A DNA stretch of 64,000 nucleotides from Streptomyces atratus. Its GTDB lineage: Bacteria > Actinomycetota > Actinomycetes > Streptomycetales > Streptomycetaceae. Shown in pieces: positions 44,981 through 53,689 of this stretch; the stretch's first letter is position 1; every line of letters begins with the position of its first letter. The DNA is taken from the NCBI RefSeq assembly GCF_014648655.1, contig NZ_BMRN01000009.1:1-64000 (forward strand), written 5' to 3'. The translations under genes were made by a program, and so were the position numbers. Below the pieces are notes generated by a model. The model saw only the letters and a list, made by a program, of their open reading frames with translations. It was not told the origin of the DNA and ran no database searches.

Positions 44981-45025
44981 GGCATAGCGAGAAGCCACCC
45001 TGTTCACGGGGTGGAGGAGTCACGA
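44981..45025 (+). mobile_element. IS200/IS605-type right end A
   Basis: 45 bases aligned without gaps to the right end at 47025-47069: both start GGCATAGCGAGAA and end with GAGGAG-x-CACGA. The hairpin arms are CCACCC and GGGTGG, differing from the other copy but still paired. The TAG in GGCATAG coincides with the position of the tnpB stop in the other copy. Almost no transposase coding sequence remains upstream. Confidence 0.6.
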
Positions 45026-45193
45026 ACTCCCCGTCACCTGGTAGCAGCCTGGGCTGCTGCCGTGCCCGATCGACGAGACTTGGCAGCGGGGGCGCCCCTG
45101 CCCCTTTCGCCGAACGTTTCGACGGACACCGGATAAGGGACAAATGGGTGTCCTGCGTCAGTTGTCCAGCAGTCATCATGAAGGAGTGCGTAC

Positions 45194-46123
45194 ATGACGA
45201 TCTCACTCGGTCTCGGTCTCCCGCAGATGAAGCAGTACGACATCGGCCGCGATGTGGCCGGCGTGGCTCGCGCGGCGGAGGAGACCGGATACGCGAGTCT
45301 TTGGGTCTTCGAGCGTGTCCTGTTTCCTGAGCCCGCCACTCAGGGGCTGTACGGCGTACCGGGGCTTCCGTGGCCCGACCAGTACCGCAGCGTCGCCGAC
45401 CCACTCGTCACGCTCGCGCTGGCCACCGCGGCCACCGGCCGGGCCCGGCTCGGCACCAGCGTCCTGGTCGCGCCTTTGCACGTGCCGTTCCAACTGGCCC
45501 GTTCCCTGGCCTCGCTGGACGTCGCCAGCGGTGGGCGAGTGATCGCGGGTCTCGGCACGGGATGGTCTCTGGACGAGTATGCAGCCGCCTCCGTCGCGCC
45601 TTTCGAGAGGCGTGGTGCGGTCCTGGACGAGCTGCTCGACGTGTGCGCGGCCGTCTGGGGCCCGGACCCTGTCTCCTACGAGGGCGAGCTGACCACCATC
45701 GCCCCGTCCGAGGTCGGCCCCAAGCCGGTGCGCCCCATTCCGGTCTACCTGCCCGCGAACAGCCCGCGTGCCACCCGCCGTCTGGTCGACCGGGCGGACG
45801 GCTGGATGCCCGTGGCCATGGGCGCCGCTCGGCTGGCCGAGGAGTGGCGGCGGGTACAGGACGTGGCAGCCGAGCGCGGTCGGGAGCGTCCGGTCGACGT
45901 CTGTGCCCGTGCCAATGCGCGCTACAGCGCCAAGCCGTTCGAGGGTGCGGGCCGACAGCCCTTCCACGGGAGCGTGGCGCAGATCGTCGAAGACCTGGTG
46001 GCACACGCCGAAACGGGCGTAACGGAATTCCTGCTGGATCTCCAGGGCGCGACGCGCGACGCCGCGGAGCTGATCGACGTGGCGGCCGAGGTGTACGAGG
46101 CAGCGCGAGCCGCGGGCGTCTGA
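45194..46123 (+). CDS. LLM-class (F420-type) luciferase-like oxidoreductase
   Basis: 309 residues, ATG 45194 with AAGGAG upstream. Luciferase-like monooxygenase TIM barrel: SLGLGLPQMKQYDIGRDVAG, TGYASLWVFERVLFPEPA, RARLGTSVLVAPLHVPFQLA, GGRVIAGLGTGWSLDEY, RPIPVYLPANSPRATRRLVD. The subgroup resembles F420-dependent enzymes, though FMN use cannot be excluded. It is monocistronic and lies between two IS605-type ends. The physiological substrate is unknown. The following 377 bases (46124-46501) show no gene. Confidence 0.88.
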   Translation: MTISLGLGLPQMKQYDIGRDVAGVARAAEETGYASLWVFERVLFPEPATQGLYGVPGLPWPDQYRSVADPLVTLALATAATGRARLGTSVLVAPLHVPFQLARSLASLDVASGGRVIAGLGTGWSLDEYAAASVAPFERRGAVLDELLDVCAAVWGPDPVSYEGELTTIAPSEVGPKPVRPIPVYLPANSPRATRRLVDRADGWMPVAMGAARLAEEWRRVQDVAAERGRERPVDVCARANARYSAKPFEGAGRQPFHGSVAQIVEDLVAHAETGVTEFLLDLQGATRDAAELIDVAAEVYEAARAAGV

Positions 46124-46501
46124 CGATCGCACGATGGTGTCCGGGCCCGCTGCCCGGCACGGACGGACTGCGGAGACCGTCTCGCCGCAGGCCTGTTGAG
46201 GTGTTCCGGTCGTGCGCCGCCGTTGGTCGCAACCGCCGCTCGGAGAGGTGCTGGGAGGGATGCGTTCGTCCCAGCACCGTTCCGGCCCGCACGGGCTGTC
46301 GGCATCCCGCTCAGCCGGGCATCCTCCAACGCTGTTCGGACGGCTGTCCCGCGGCGTGGATCTCGAGGCAGGGTCAGCGCGCCTGCGGCCGGGACGAGTG
46401 AGCGGGCCGCGCGGGTAGTGACCGACGCGTTGCGTCAAGGCCCCGCCCGGTGGGCGGTGTCCTGGGCCGGGGCCCTCCGGACCGATTCCTGAGCGGCCGG
46501 C

Positions 46502-46812
46502 TCACCCCTGCTCCATCAGCCGCTCGGTCACCGACAGTGCCATGCGCAGCGCTCTGTCTCGGTCCGCCCCATGCCGGCCGAGGACGACGCGCGTACTCAA
46601 CCCGTCGAGCAGGGCCAGGAGTTCGCAAGCGCGCGCCGTCGCATCCAGGTCCGCAGCGAAGTGGCCCTGCCGCACGCCCTTGGCGAGGAGCGATTCGAGG
46701 TCTCCTGCCAGCCGCGATCGATCTCGGCCCGGGCCTGGCGCAGCGGCTCGTTCGACTCCGTGCGCGCCATAGTTCGATCCACAGGGTCCAGCGCGGGTCG
46801 CGTGGCCCGTGG
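46502..46812 (-). pseudogene. TetR-family regulator, C-terminal remnant with frameshifts
   Basis: Three minus-strand frames combine into one BetI-like effector domain: AHGPRDPRWTLWIELW, then NEPLRQARAEIDRGWQ, then GDLESLLAKGVRQGHFAADL and LLALLDGLSTRVVLGRHGAD ending at TGA 46502. At least two frameshifts are needed, and the DNA-binding domain is gone. The break at about 46812 adjoins the tnpB remnant, so the insertion element probably interrupted this gene. Confidence 0.65.
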
Positions 46813-46816
46813 GCGT

Positions 46817-47031
46817 GCAAAGGCTGAAAGCGCCGGGCGGGAAGTGATCGCCGTGGACCCCGCAACTCCGCCCGTACTTGCCCCGAATGCGGGCACACCG
46901 CAAAGGAAAACCGGCCCACACAGGAGAAGTTCCACTGCGTCGAATGCGGCCACAGCGCACACGCCGACACAGTCGGGGCTCTCGACGTCCTACGGGCCGG
47001 GCCGGTCCGTCGCGAAGCCCAACCGGCATAG
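46817..47031 (+). mobile_element. TnpB (IS200/IS605) C-terminal remnant
   Basis: AKAESAGREVIAVDP (46817-46861) continues after a frameshift at 46861 as RNSARTCPECGHTAKENRPT, QEKFHCVECGHSAHADTVGA and LDVLRAGPVRREAQPA to TAG 47031. The two CxxC pairs are the zinc ribbon of TnpB, and the Asp in HADTVGAL is the last RuvC-type catalytic residue. The N-terminal 85% is lost. Confidence 0.8.
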
Positions 47032-47069
47032 CGAGAATCCCCGCTCTTCAGAGCGGGGAGGAGCCACGA
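47025..47069 (+). mobile_element. IS200/IS605-type right end B
   Basis: The tnpB stop is followed by GAATCCCCGCTCTTCAGAGC... a perfect 9-base stem (47039-47047 with 47050-47058, loop TC) and GAGGAGCCACGA. This is the sub-terminal hairpin recognised by the HUH transposase TnpA at the right end of IS605-group elements. In such elements the guide RNA overlaps this end. Confidence 0.75.
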
Positions 47070-47125
47070 GAGCCGATGCCCGGAGGAACAGTCGGAGCAG
47101 GCGCCTCCCGCGCAACGGCTCGCCG

Positions 47126-48007
47126 TCAAGCGGCACCCGTCAGATCACGATGGATGACGCGCGCCGCGCCTTCGACCGTGCCGACGCCGTAGTCCATCGT
47201 GCGATTGCCGGTCGAGAGCACAGCCATGCCGTAGTCGTGACCGCCGCCGGTGAAGGCGCCCACGCTGTTCACCCGCCATCCGCCGGTGGTGCGTGGCAGC
47301 CAGCCGTTCTTGACGTGCACGGATGCCGTAGCGGGTGATCCGGCGGGCACCCCCCACTGCTGGCCGGGGGTGACGTGATTCATCAGACCGAGAGCGTAGC
47401 TGCGCGAGGTGGGGGTCAGCACCGCATTCTCCGTTGTCAGCAGTTGCATGAGCCGGAGCTGGTCGCCGGCGGTGATCTGGGTGAGGCCCCAGCTTTTACC
47501 TGCACCAGGAACGGTGTGCCGCATCTGTGCGAGCGTCAGGAACTTCTTGAAGCCGGCGGAACCGATCTGGTGCCAGAGTGCGGAGGTCGATTCGTTGTCC
47601 GACTTGGTGATCACGGCAGTGGCCAGCTTCACCTCCCGCGGAGTCAGCTTCCGGTGTGCCTCCTCGGCCTGCCGTAGCAGTGCTCCGAGCACCGAAACCT
47701 TCACCACGCTGGCGGAGTCGAAATGCGTGTCGGCCTTGAGCTCGCAGCTGGTTTCGGTGATCCGGTCGTAGAGGGCCAGCGACCATGTGCCCTGTCGCCC
47801 GTTGAGAGCCCCGGCTATGTCGTGGGACAGCTCGGAGGCCAGTCCTGGCTTCTTCGAGGTACAGACGACCTTCGAACCACCCGCCGTGGCACTGGCGGTG
47901 CCGGCCGACGCCGGGGTTGCCAAGGCGAATACGGTGAGCAACGAGCTTGCGGCCAGGGCAGTGGCCAGACCACGCCGCGAGCAGGTCAATATGTCAGATC
48001 CATGCAT
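47126..48007 (-). CDS. Class A beta-lactamase-like secreted serine hydrolase
   Basis: 293 residues. The N-terminal signal peptide has a Ser-Arg-Arg-Gly-Leu n-region (SRRGLATALAASSLLTVFAL) and ends at ASAG, so Tat export is possible. The penicillin-recognising fold has SVVK (Ser100-Lys103), SDN (136-138) and KNG (233-235) in place of KTG. DSASVVKVSVLGALLRQAEE and VKNGWLPRTTGGWRVNSVGA are typical of this group of streptomycete class A-like proteins. Enzyme activity on beta-lactams is plausible but not certain because of the Asn in the KTG box. Confidence 0.85.
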   Translation of the reverse strand: MHGSDILTCSRRGLATALAASSLLTVFALATPASAGTASATAGGSKVVCTSKKPGLASELSHDIAGALNGRQGTWSLALYDRITETSCELKADTHFDSASVVKVSVLGALLRQAEEAHRKLTPREVKLATAVITKSDNESTSALWHQIGSAGFKKFLTLAQMRHTVPGAGKSWGLTQITAGDQLRLMQLLTTENAVLTPTSRSYALGLMNHVTPGQQWGVPAGSPATASVHVKNGWLPRTTGGWRVNSVGAFTGGGHDYGMAVLSTGNRTMDYGVGTVEGAARVIHRDLTGAA

Positions 48008-48695
48008 GAAGGCTGTGTCCTGTCTCGCTGTGTGCCGTGGGTCATCTCGCCGGACCTCGCGCGGCCGACCGAGAGCCGGAATCCCGCTGCGCTTGCTTAC
48101 AACCGCTCAGCGAAGTGGGCTGCAGCGGGTCGCGGCCCTGGCGTCTGTACGGGCCGCGGAGAATCGATGAATGGGAATCGGGGCTCAGCGATACCGGATC
48201 GGATCCCAATTCATAGGCCACGGCGACGATACGTGGCCCCGGATCAGCGATCTTGAAAATCTGGGGTGAAATGCCCGATATGAGTACTTTGTCGATATGT
48301 GACGTTCGTCAAATCGGCAGCCCCTGAGGCGGCGCCCCCGAACGCCGAGGCGGCAGGGCGGTCCATGTCCTGCCCGGGATGCGCGGGCGCGCCGACGGGG
48401 CGCATCGTGATGCTCGGCCCGCTCCGGGAGCGTTCGATCCCGCAGTCGGCCGGCTCGCGCCGGCCGGGTCCTGTCGGGGATCCCCGACTCGCTGCTGCGT
48501 GGGCCCGGAGTCCGTTCCGGTCCGGCGCACCCCGCGCCCGGGTGCCGTTCCGGCGGAGGCTGTGGTGATGGCTGCCGGTACCGCGCGGTGGGCCGGGGGA
48601 CTCGCTCGCGACATCCCACTCAGGTGGCACCGATTGAATGATCAAAGTGGCGGGGGGTTAGCATATGAGCGCCGCCTAGCTCGAAAGATAAACCT
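48008..48695. other. 688-bp non-coding interval between beta-lactamase and GAPDH genes
   Basis: No frame in it looks like protein. A comparatively AT-rich island at about 48250-48310 and another at 48630-48695 probably contain the divergent promoters. TTGAAT near 48633 and TAGCAT near 48659 are possible but badly spaced GAPDH promoter elements. The small inverted pair TGACG-TTC-GTCA near 48300 is too short to interpret. Confidence 0.4.
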
Positions 48696-50150
48696 GTGAC
48701 TGTCAATGACGACTCGTTCACCAATTGGAAGAACCGCGAGGAGATCGCGGAGTCGATGATCCCCGTCATCGGGAAGCTGCACCGGGAGCGGGACGTCACA
48801 GTCCTGCTTCACAGCCGCTCCTTGGTGAACAAGTCGGTGGTCAGCATTCTCAAGACCCACCGATTCGCCCGGCAGATCGCCGGTGAGGAACTCTCGGTCA
48901 CCGAGACGCTGCCGTTCCTGCAGGCTCTTGCCACGCTCGATCTCGGCCCTTCCCAGATCGACATCGGCATGCTCGCCGCGACGTACAGGACCGACGGCCG
49001 AGGTCTCTCGGTGGCGGAGTTCACCGCCGAGGCCGTCGCCGGTGCCACGGGTGCCGACAAGATCGAGCGCCGCGAACCGCGCGATGTCGTGCTCTACGGG
49101 TTCGGCCGCATCGGCCGCCTCGTCGCCCGCCTGCTCATCGAGAAGGCCGGCTCGGGCAACGGCCTGCGCCTGCGCGCCATCGTCGTCCGCGGGGGCGGCG
49201 GCCGGGCCGACGGGGATCTCGTCAAGCGCGCCTCGCTGCTGCGCCGCGACTCCATCCACGGCCAGTTCCAGGGCACGATCACCGTCGACGAGGCGAACAG
49301 CACGATCATCGCCAACGGCAACGAGATCAAGGTGATCTACGCCAACGACCCGTCGGAGGTCGACTACACGGCGTACGGCATCAAAAACGCCATCCTCATC
49401 GACAACACCGGCAAGTGGCGCGACCGCGAGGGTCTGTCCAAGCACCTGCGCCCCGGCATCGGCAAGGTCGTCCTGACCGCGCCGGGCAAGGGCGACGTCC
49501 CCAACATCGTGCACGGGGTCAACCACGACACGATCAAGCCGGATGAGCAGATCCTGTCCTGCGCGTCCTGCACCACCAACGCGATCGTCCCGCCGCTGAA
49601 GGCGATGGCGGATGAGTACGGCGTCCTGCGTGGCCACGTGGAGACCGTCCACTCGTTCACCAACGACCAGAACCTGCTGGACAATTACCACAGCTCCGAC
49701 CGCCGCGGCCGCTCGGCGCCGCTCAATATGGTCATCACCGAGACCGGCGCCGCCTCCGCCGTCGCCAAGGCGCTGCCCGAACTCAAGGCGCCGATCACCG
49801 GCAGCTCGATCCGCGTCCCGGTGCCGGACGTCTCGATCGCGATCCTCAGCCTGCGGCTCGGGCGCGAGAGCACCCGCGAGGAGGTTCTCGACTACCTCCG
49901 CAACGTGTCGCTGACCTCGCCGCTCAAGCGCCAGATCGACTTCACCACCGCCCCCGACGCGGTGTCGAGCGACTTCATCGGCTCGCGCCACGCCTCGATC
50001 GTCGACGCCGGCGCCACCAAGGTCGACGGCGACAACGCGATCCTCTACCTGTGGTACGACAACGAGTTCGGCTACTCCTGCCAGGTCATCCGCGTCGTCC
50101 AGCACGTCTCCGGGGTGGAGTACCCGACCTACCCGGTCCCGGCGGTCTGA
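48696..50150 (+). CDS. gap: Glyceraldehyde-3-phosphate dehydrogenase, long form with N-terminal extension
   Basis: 484 residues from GTG 48696, against ~335 for ordinary GAPDH. Residues 1-125 are an alpha-helical extension (NREEIAESMIPVIGKLHRER, LHSRSLVNKSVVSILKTHRF). The NAD-binding fold follows (VVLYGFGRIGRLVARLL), then the catalytic Cys in LSCASCTTNAIVPPLKAM and the C-terminal SSDFIGSRHASIVDAG and WYDNEFGYSCQV. This long type occurs in several bacteria beside the canonical gene and may be tuned to gluconeogenesis or NADP; that is inference. It is monocistronic with a strong hairpin after it. The Shine-Dalgarno sequence is weak. Confidence 0.92.
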   Translation: MTVNDDSFTNWKNREEIAESMIPVIGKLHRERDVTVLLHSRSLVNKSVVSILKTHRFARQIAGEELSVTETLPFLQALATLDLGPSQIDIGMLAATYRTDGRGLSVAEFTAEAVAGATGADKIERREPRDVVLYGFGRIGRLVARLLIEKAGSGNGLRLRAIVVRGGGGRADGDLVKRASLLRRDSIHGQFQGTITVDEANSTIIANGNEIKVIYANDPSEVDYTAYGIKNAILIDNTGKWRDREGLSKHLRPGIGKVVLTAPGKGDVPNIVHGVNHDTIKPDEQILSCASCTTNAIVPPLKAMADEYGVLRGHVETVHSFTNDQNLLDNYHSSDRRGRSAPLNMVITETGAASAVAKALPELKAPITGSSIRVPVPDVSIAILSLRLGRESTREEVLDYLRNVSLTSPLKRQIDFTTAPDAVSSDFIGSRHASIVDAGATKVDGDNAILYLWYDNEFGYSCQVIRVVQHVSGVEYPTYPVPAV

Positions 50151-50191
50151 TCTCGGCGGACGATCCGGTCCGGCGTCCCGGCAGACGGGGC

Positions 50192-50226
50192 GGCGGTGGG
50201 GCGGCATCGGTTGCCGCCCCACCGCC
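50192..50226 (+). terminator. GAPDH terminator
   Basis: Perfect 14-base stem GGCGGTGGGGCGGC (50192-50205) with GCCGCCCCACCGCC (50213-50226), loop ATCGGTT, 40 bases after the stop codon. Confidence 0.85.
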
Positions 50227-50252
50227 CCCGCCACCGGCAGCGGAATTGGCCG

Positions 50253-50381
50253 TACGTCAGGAACCCGCAGTTTTCGTTCGTACGCGGCCCGCAGAGCCCC
50301 GACCGCGGTCCTGTCGTCGAACGCGATCAGCGCGGTGGGGCGTTCGGGCAGGTCGAGGAGTTCACCCGCGGCTTCATAGCC
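50253..50381 (-). pseudogene. LacI-family regulator fragment
   Basis: Minus-strand GYEAAGELLDLPERPTALIA, FDDRTAVGALRAAYERKLRV, PDV is the effector-domain segment of a LacI/PurR regulator (x-x-(F/A)-x-D-x-x-A-x-G-x-L-x-A-x-x-x-x-G-x-x-V-P). Both ends are missing. The rest of the interval to 50574 contains nothing clear. Confidence 0.45.
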
Positions 50382-50574
50382 TCGGGTCGGTCGTCGGTTC
50401 GATGCCGCGCGGCAGACTGAGACGCTTCAGCGTCGCCACGACCACCAGTAGATACTGTCGTTGCTGCGCCAGGCGAAGCAGCTCAACCCTCAGCTCACCG
50501 TGATGGCCACTCCCTGGAGTCCGCCTGCGGTGGTGCAGCTCCGGCGACAGCAGTCCCGGCCAAACCTGGGCAGC

Positions 50575-50934
50575 TCATCCCGGATACGGGTCGTAGCAGT
50601 CCAGGGCGGGGTGGTAAAGCACCTGCCAGGTGTTCTCCTCGACAACCCCGGTCCTGTCCAGGCCGTGGCACCCCTGAATCCAGATGATCTTTTTCGACGT
50701 GGCTGAGTCGAAGACCCCGTCGACGGCGAGTTTCGGAACGCCGCCCCACACATTGCTCAGACACTGCGCCTGTTTCACGGACGGACCGGTGTTCACGTAC
50801 GTGAGCACGGGACGATCGGTGGAGGACGTGTAGGAACATGTCTCCTCGGCGGCGGCCGCATCGTGCGTCGTCGTCGCCAGAGCCCCGGCGGTCAGCAGTG
50901 CTGTGCCGAGGGCCGCACACTTGCGACGGATCAT
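50575..50934 (-). CDS. Small secreted peptidoglycan-binding-like protein
   Basis: 119 residues from ATG 50934 (MIRRKCAALGTALLTAGALA), giving a standard signal peptide cleaved near AAAAEE; an in-frame ATG at 50961 with a stronger GGAGG site is an alternative. The mature ~88 residues contain QCLSNVWGGVPKLAVDGVFD, SATSKKIIWIQGCHGLDRTG and VVEENTWQVL: the PG_binding_1 pattern (D-G-x-F-G-x-x-T...Q...G-L...D-G-x-V...T-W), with four cysteines probably forming disulfides. Similar stand-alone proteins are frequent in Streptomyces; their role is unknown. The 51000-51368 interval upstream holds no gene. Confidence 0.75.
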   Translation of the reverse strand: MIRRKCAALGTALLTAGALATTTHDAAAAEETCSYTSSTDRPVLTYVNTGPSVKQAQCLSNVWGGVPKLAVDGVFDSATSKKIIWIQGCHGLDRTGVVEENTWQVLYHPALDCYDPYPG

Positions 50935-51368
50935 GTCGGGCACTCCAATCCATATGGGCATCTGCGCCTCCACCAAGCATGGGGGCGCAAGCGTCGTCCC
51001 GCGCATTCGAACCGCCGCGCCCGCGCGAAGTGCACTGGCCGGCCCGGAGGCCGGTCGGCGGTGCGCGGACGACCGCTTGGTGAAGGCAGGGGCCTTCGGA
51101 GCGGCGTGGTCAGGGTGCCCAGCCCGGCGGCGCCGACCGCCGCGGCCCTCGGGGAGGCGGACGTCGGCCGGGGAGGGGGGAATCGCAGCTTGGAGCGGCC
51201 GCTGCCGCTGCGCTGCTCACTTACCACGGCTGTCAGCGTGTGACGGTGCCCCGGCCTGGGAGGCAGGCGTGTGAGGGGCCGTTTCTCGCGGCGCAGGCGC
51301 ACGCATGCGCTTGGGGCCCCTGCGGCGCGAACCGGCAAGGAGCCGCCACCGTACAGTTGCCGCCTCCG

Positions 51369-51524
51369 TCAGGTCTCCGTGTCCTCCGCGCGGCGCTCAC
51401 CCTCCGCCTGGGACGGCTGGGTCCGTGTCGTGGCGGGGTGCCGCTCCTCGGCCGGATTCATGTCCTCTTCCAGCCTCTCGCCCTCTGCTTGCGACGGCGT
51501 CGGGTACTCGTCGTTCTCGCTCAT
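51369..51524 (-). CDS. Small acidic repeat protein
   Basis: 51 residues from ATG 51524, preceded by GGAGG at ideal distance. Strongly acidic and polar (MSENDEYPTPSQAEGERLEE), with the octapeptide PSQAEGER occurring twice, each followed by an acidic stretch and separated by 29 residues. No hydrophobic segment; probably disordered. Function unknown. The good ribosome site and internal repeat argue for a real gene. Confidence 0.55.
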   Translation of the reverse strand: MSENDEYPTPSQAEGERLEEDMNPAEERHPATTRTQPSQAEGERRAEDTET

Positions 51525-51700
51525 GGCCGCCTCCACAGTCGGAACGTATGCATACAAAATGAGCGTAACGCGCTGTCCGGCCGGGCAGCACGTCCACGAC
51601 GCTCAGCGGGAGCTCCGCGCTCAGCCCCAGCACGTGGCGAGGAGCTCACCGGGCCGGACCGCATCCGGCCGACTCGTCAGCCGCCCGGGGGCGGTGCACT

Positions 51701-52560
51701 GTGGAAGACGTGGGCCTCAGTGAACGTCTTGCACGTCTGCGGGGGTCATGGCGGCCGGGCCATGCCCTGCTGGCGATTCCCGTTGTGCTCATCATCGTGA
51801 TCACAGTCGTGGACCTCTTCGTGCCTGAGGACATCCATCTGGGACCGCTGCTGGTCATCGCGCCCGCGATCACTGCCTCATTCGCCGGGCCCCTGCTGAC
51901 CGGAGCGATCGGGCTCCTGGCCGTGGCGGCCCAGACATACATCGGCCTGTACTTCGGCCTACTGTCCTCCCGGAACGTGGTGGTGCAGATTGCCGCCCTC
52001 GCTGGGCTCTCGGTCCTGATCGTGTTCTTCTGCGTGGTACGCGAGCGGCGCAGACGGGAGCTCGACCAGGTGCGGTCGGTGGCCGAAGCCGCGCAGCACG
52101 TCCTGCTGTGGCCCCTCCCGGACCGTATCGGCCCGCTACGGATCGCCTGCCTGTACCTGGCTGCCGAGGACGCGGCCCAGATCGGCGGCGACCTGTACGC
52201 AACCACCCGCATCGACGGCGGACCCGGGTGCTGATCGGTGATGTGAGAGGCAAGGGCCTGGCCGCCATCGGAGAAGCCGCCCTTCTGCTCGGCGCCTTCC
52301 GCGAGGCCGCCCACCAGCACACCGGCCTGCCCGCACTGGCCGCGGCCCTCGAACAGAGCATCTCCCCCTACCAGGCCGACTTCGAGCCGGAAGAGGAGGC
52401 CGGGGAACGCTTCGCCACCGTCCTGCTGCTGGAGATACCCGACCAGGGCCGAATCAGCCGCATGACCAGCTGCGGACACCCTGCACCGCTGCTGCTGAGC
52501 CCAGGGCACGCCGTCACAGTCCCGAGTCTGCACCCCGCGCGCCCGTTGGGGGTGGGCGGC
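51701..52560 (+). pseudogene. SpoIIE/RsbU-type PP2C phosphatase, frameshifted and truncated
   Basis: GTG 51701 opens a membrane domain with three to four helices (ALLAIPVVLIIVITVVDLFV, LVIAPAITASFAGPLLTGAI, IAALAGLSVLIVFFCVVRER), a short linker and the start of a PP2C-like catalytic domain (AEDAAQIGGDLYATTRIDGG). A one-base deletion near 52216 throws it to a stop. The other frame continues TRVLIGDVRGKGLAAIGEAA, LLLGAFREAAHQHTGLPALA and TSCGHPAPLLLSPG. Homology ends near LGVGG, before the last metal-binding Asp segment. Such phosphatases act on anti-anti-sigma factors; this copy is inactive. Confidence 0.75.
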
Positions 52561-52667
52561 ACGGGTCCGACGGTCCGGATCCCGTTTCCCCATTGTTGTC
52601 TGACGGGGAGTCGAGTCCCAGAGGAAAACGACATGCGCGCGATCTCCGGCGCTGTCAGGCTTTGCCG

Positions 52668-53405
52668 GTGAACCGTGAACAGATATCCGGAATTGCCCAT
52701 GCCGACCACCCGATCAAGTCCCCTCTCGACGACGACTCGGTGCGACAACTGTTGGAACGGGGCGTCCCGCGTGGCGACGAGCGGGTACTCGACCTGGGCT
52801 GCGGCGGCGGGGAGTGGCTTCTGCGCGCCCTGAACACGCACCCGAACCTGCTCGCCGAGGGCGTCGACACCTCCGAGCACGCGCTTCGGCAGGCCCGTGA
52901 GGCCGCGAGCCGCCTCGGCGTCCACACGCGCCTTGCACTGCACCACCAGGAGGCTGCGGACTTCCGTTCCACGTACTCGTTCGACCTGGTACTCAGCGTC
53001 GGGGCCACGCACGCCTTCGGCGGCCTGCTGCCCACCCTCGCGGCGGCGCGCAAGCACCTGGCCCCGGGCGGCCGTGTCCTGATCGGCGAGGGCTTCTGGG
53101 AACGTGAGCCGTCACCGGAGGCCGTCGAGATGTTCGGGGACCTCACCGACCTGGCGACCACCGTGGACCGTGTCGTCGCCGACGGGTGGACTCCCGTCCA
53201 CGGGCATATCAGCACGCGCCGCGAGCTGGACGACTACGAGTGGGCCTGCTGGGGAGCACTCGCCTCCTGGGCTCTGGACCACCCTGCCGACCCGGACAGC
53301 TCGCACGTGCTCGAGACAGCCGCCATCCGCCGCACCGAATGGTTGCGCGTCTACCGGGACATGTGGGGCTTCGTCGGTCTGGTCCTGCGCCGTACATCCG
53401 ACTGA
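52668..53405 (+). CDS. Class I SAM-dependent methyltransferase
   Basis: 245 residues from GTG 52668 (VNREQISGIAHADHPIKSPL). Motif I is VLDLGCGGGEWLLRAL, motif II region LLAEGVDTSEHALRQARE, motif IV FDLVLSVGATHAFGGLLPTL and post-motif LAPGGRVLIGEGFWE. Small-molecule-type methyltransferase, close to uncharacterised streptomycete proteins; the substrate is unknown. It lies 285 bases before a coupled oxidoreductase/P450 operon on the same strand, so joint function is possible. The ribosome site is weak. Confidence 0.85.
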   Translation: MNREQISGIAHADHPIKSPLDDDSVRQLLERGVPRGDERVLDLGCGGGEWLLRALNTHPNLLAEGVDTSEHALRQAREAASRLGVHTRLALHHQEAADFRSTYSFDLVLSVGATHAFGGLLPTLAAARKHLAPGGRVLIGEGFWEREPSPEAVEMFGDLTDLATTVDRVVADGWTPVHGHISTRRELDDYEWACWGALASWALDHPADPDSSHVLETAAIRRTEWLRVYRDMWGFVGLVLRRTSD

Positions 53406-53689
53406 CCCCGGACGAGCCCCGGCGCCCCGGCCCCGTCCCGACAGATCGTGCAGGGACGTCCGGGCCCCGGGGCGTTCGACGAGTCGGCCGAGTCCGAAGC
53501 GGGCTCCGGCCCGGAGGAGCGGTTCCGGTGGGCGCCGAGCAGGCCCTTCCGATCTCACCCGTCCGCGTCAGCAAACGTGGGGGCTGCCTTCTCTCCATTG
53601 GGCTGCGGCCACGCCGGAGTTGCGTGGCCACGTGGGTCATGAGTCTGTGGGAATCGTGCTCTTACAGATCTCAGCCTTCAGGAGAAGAC

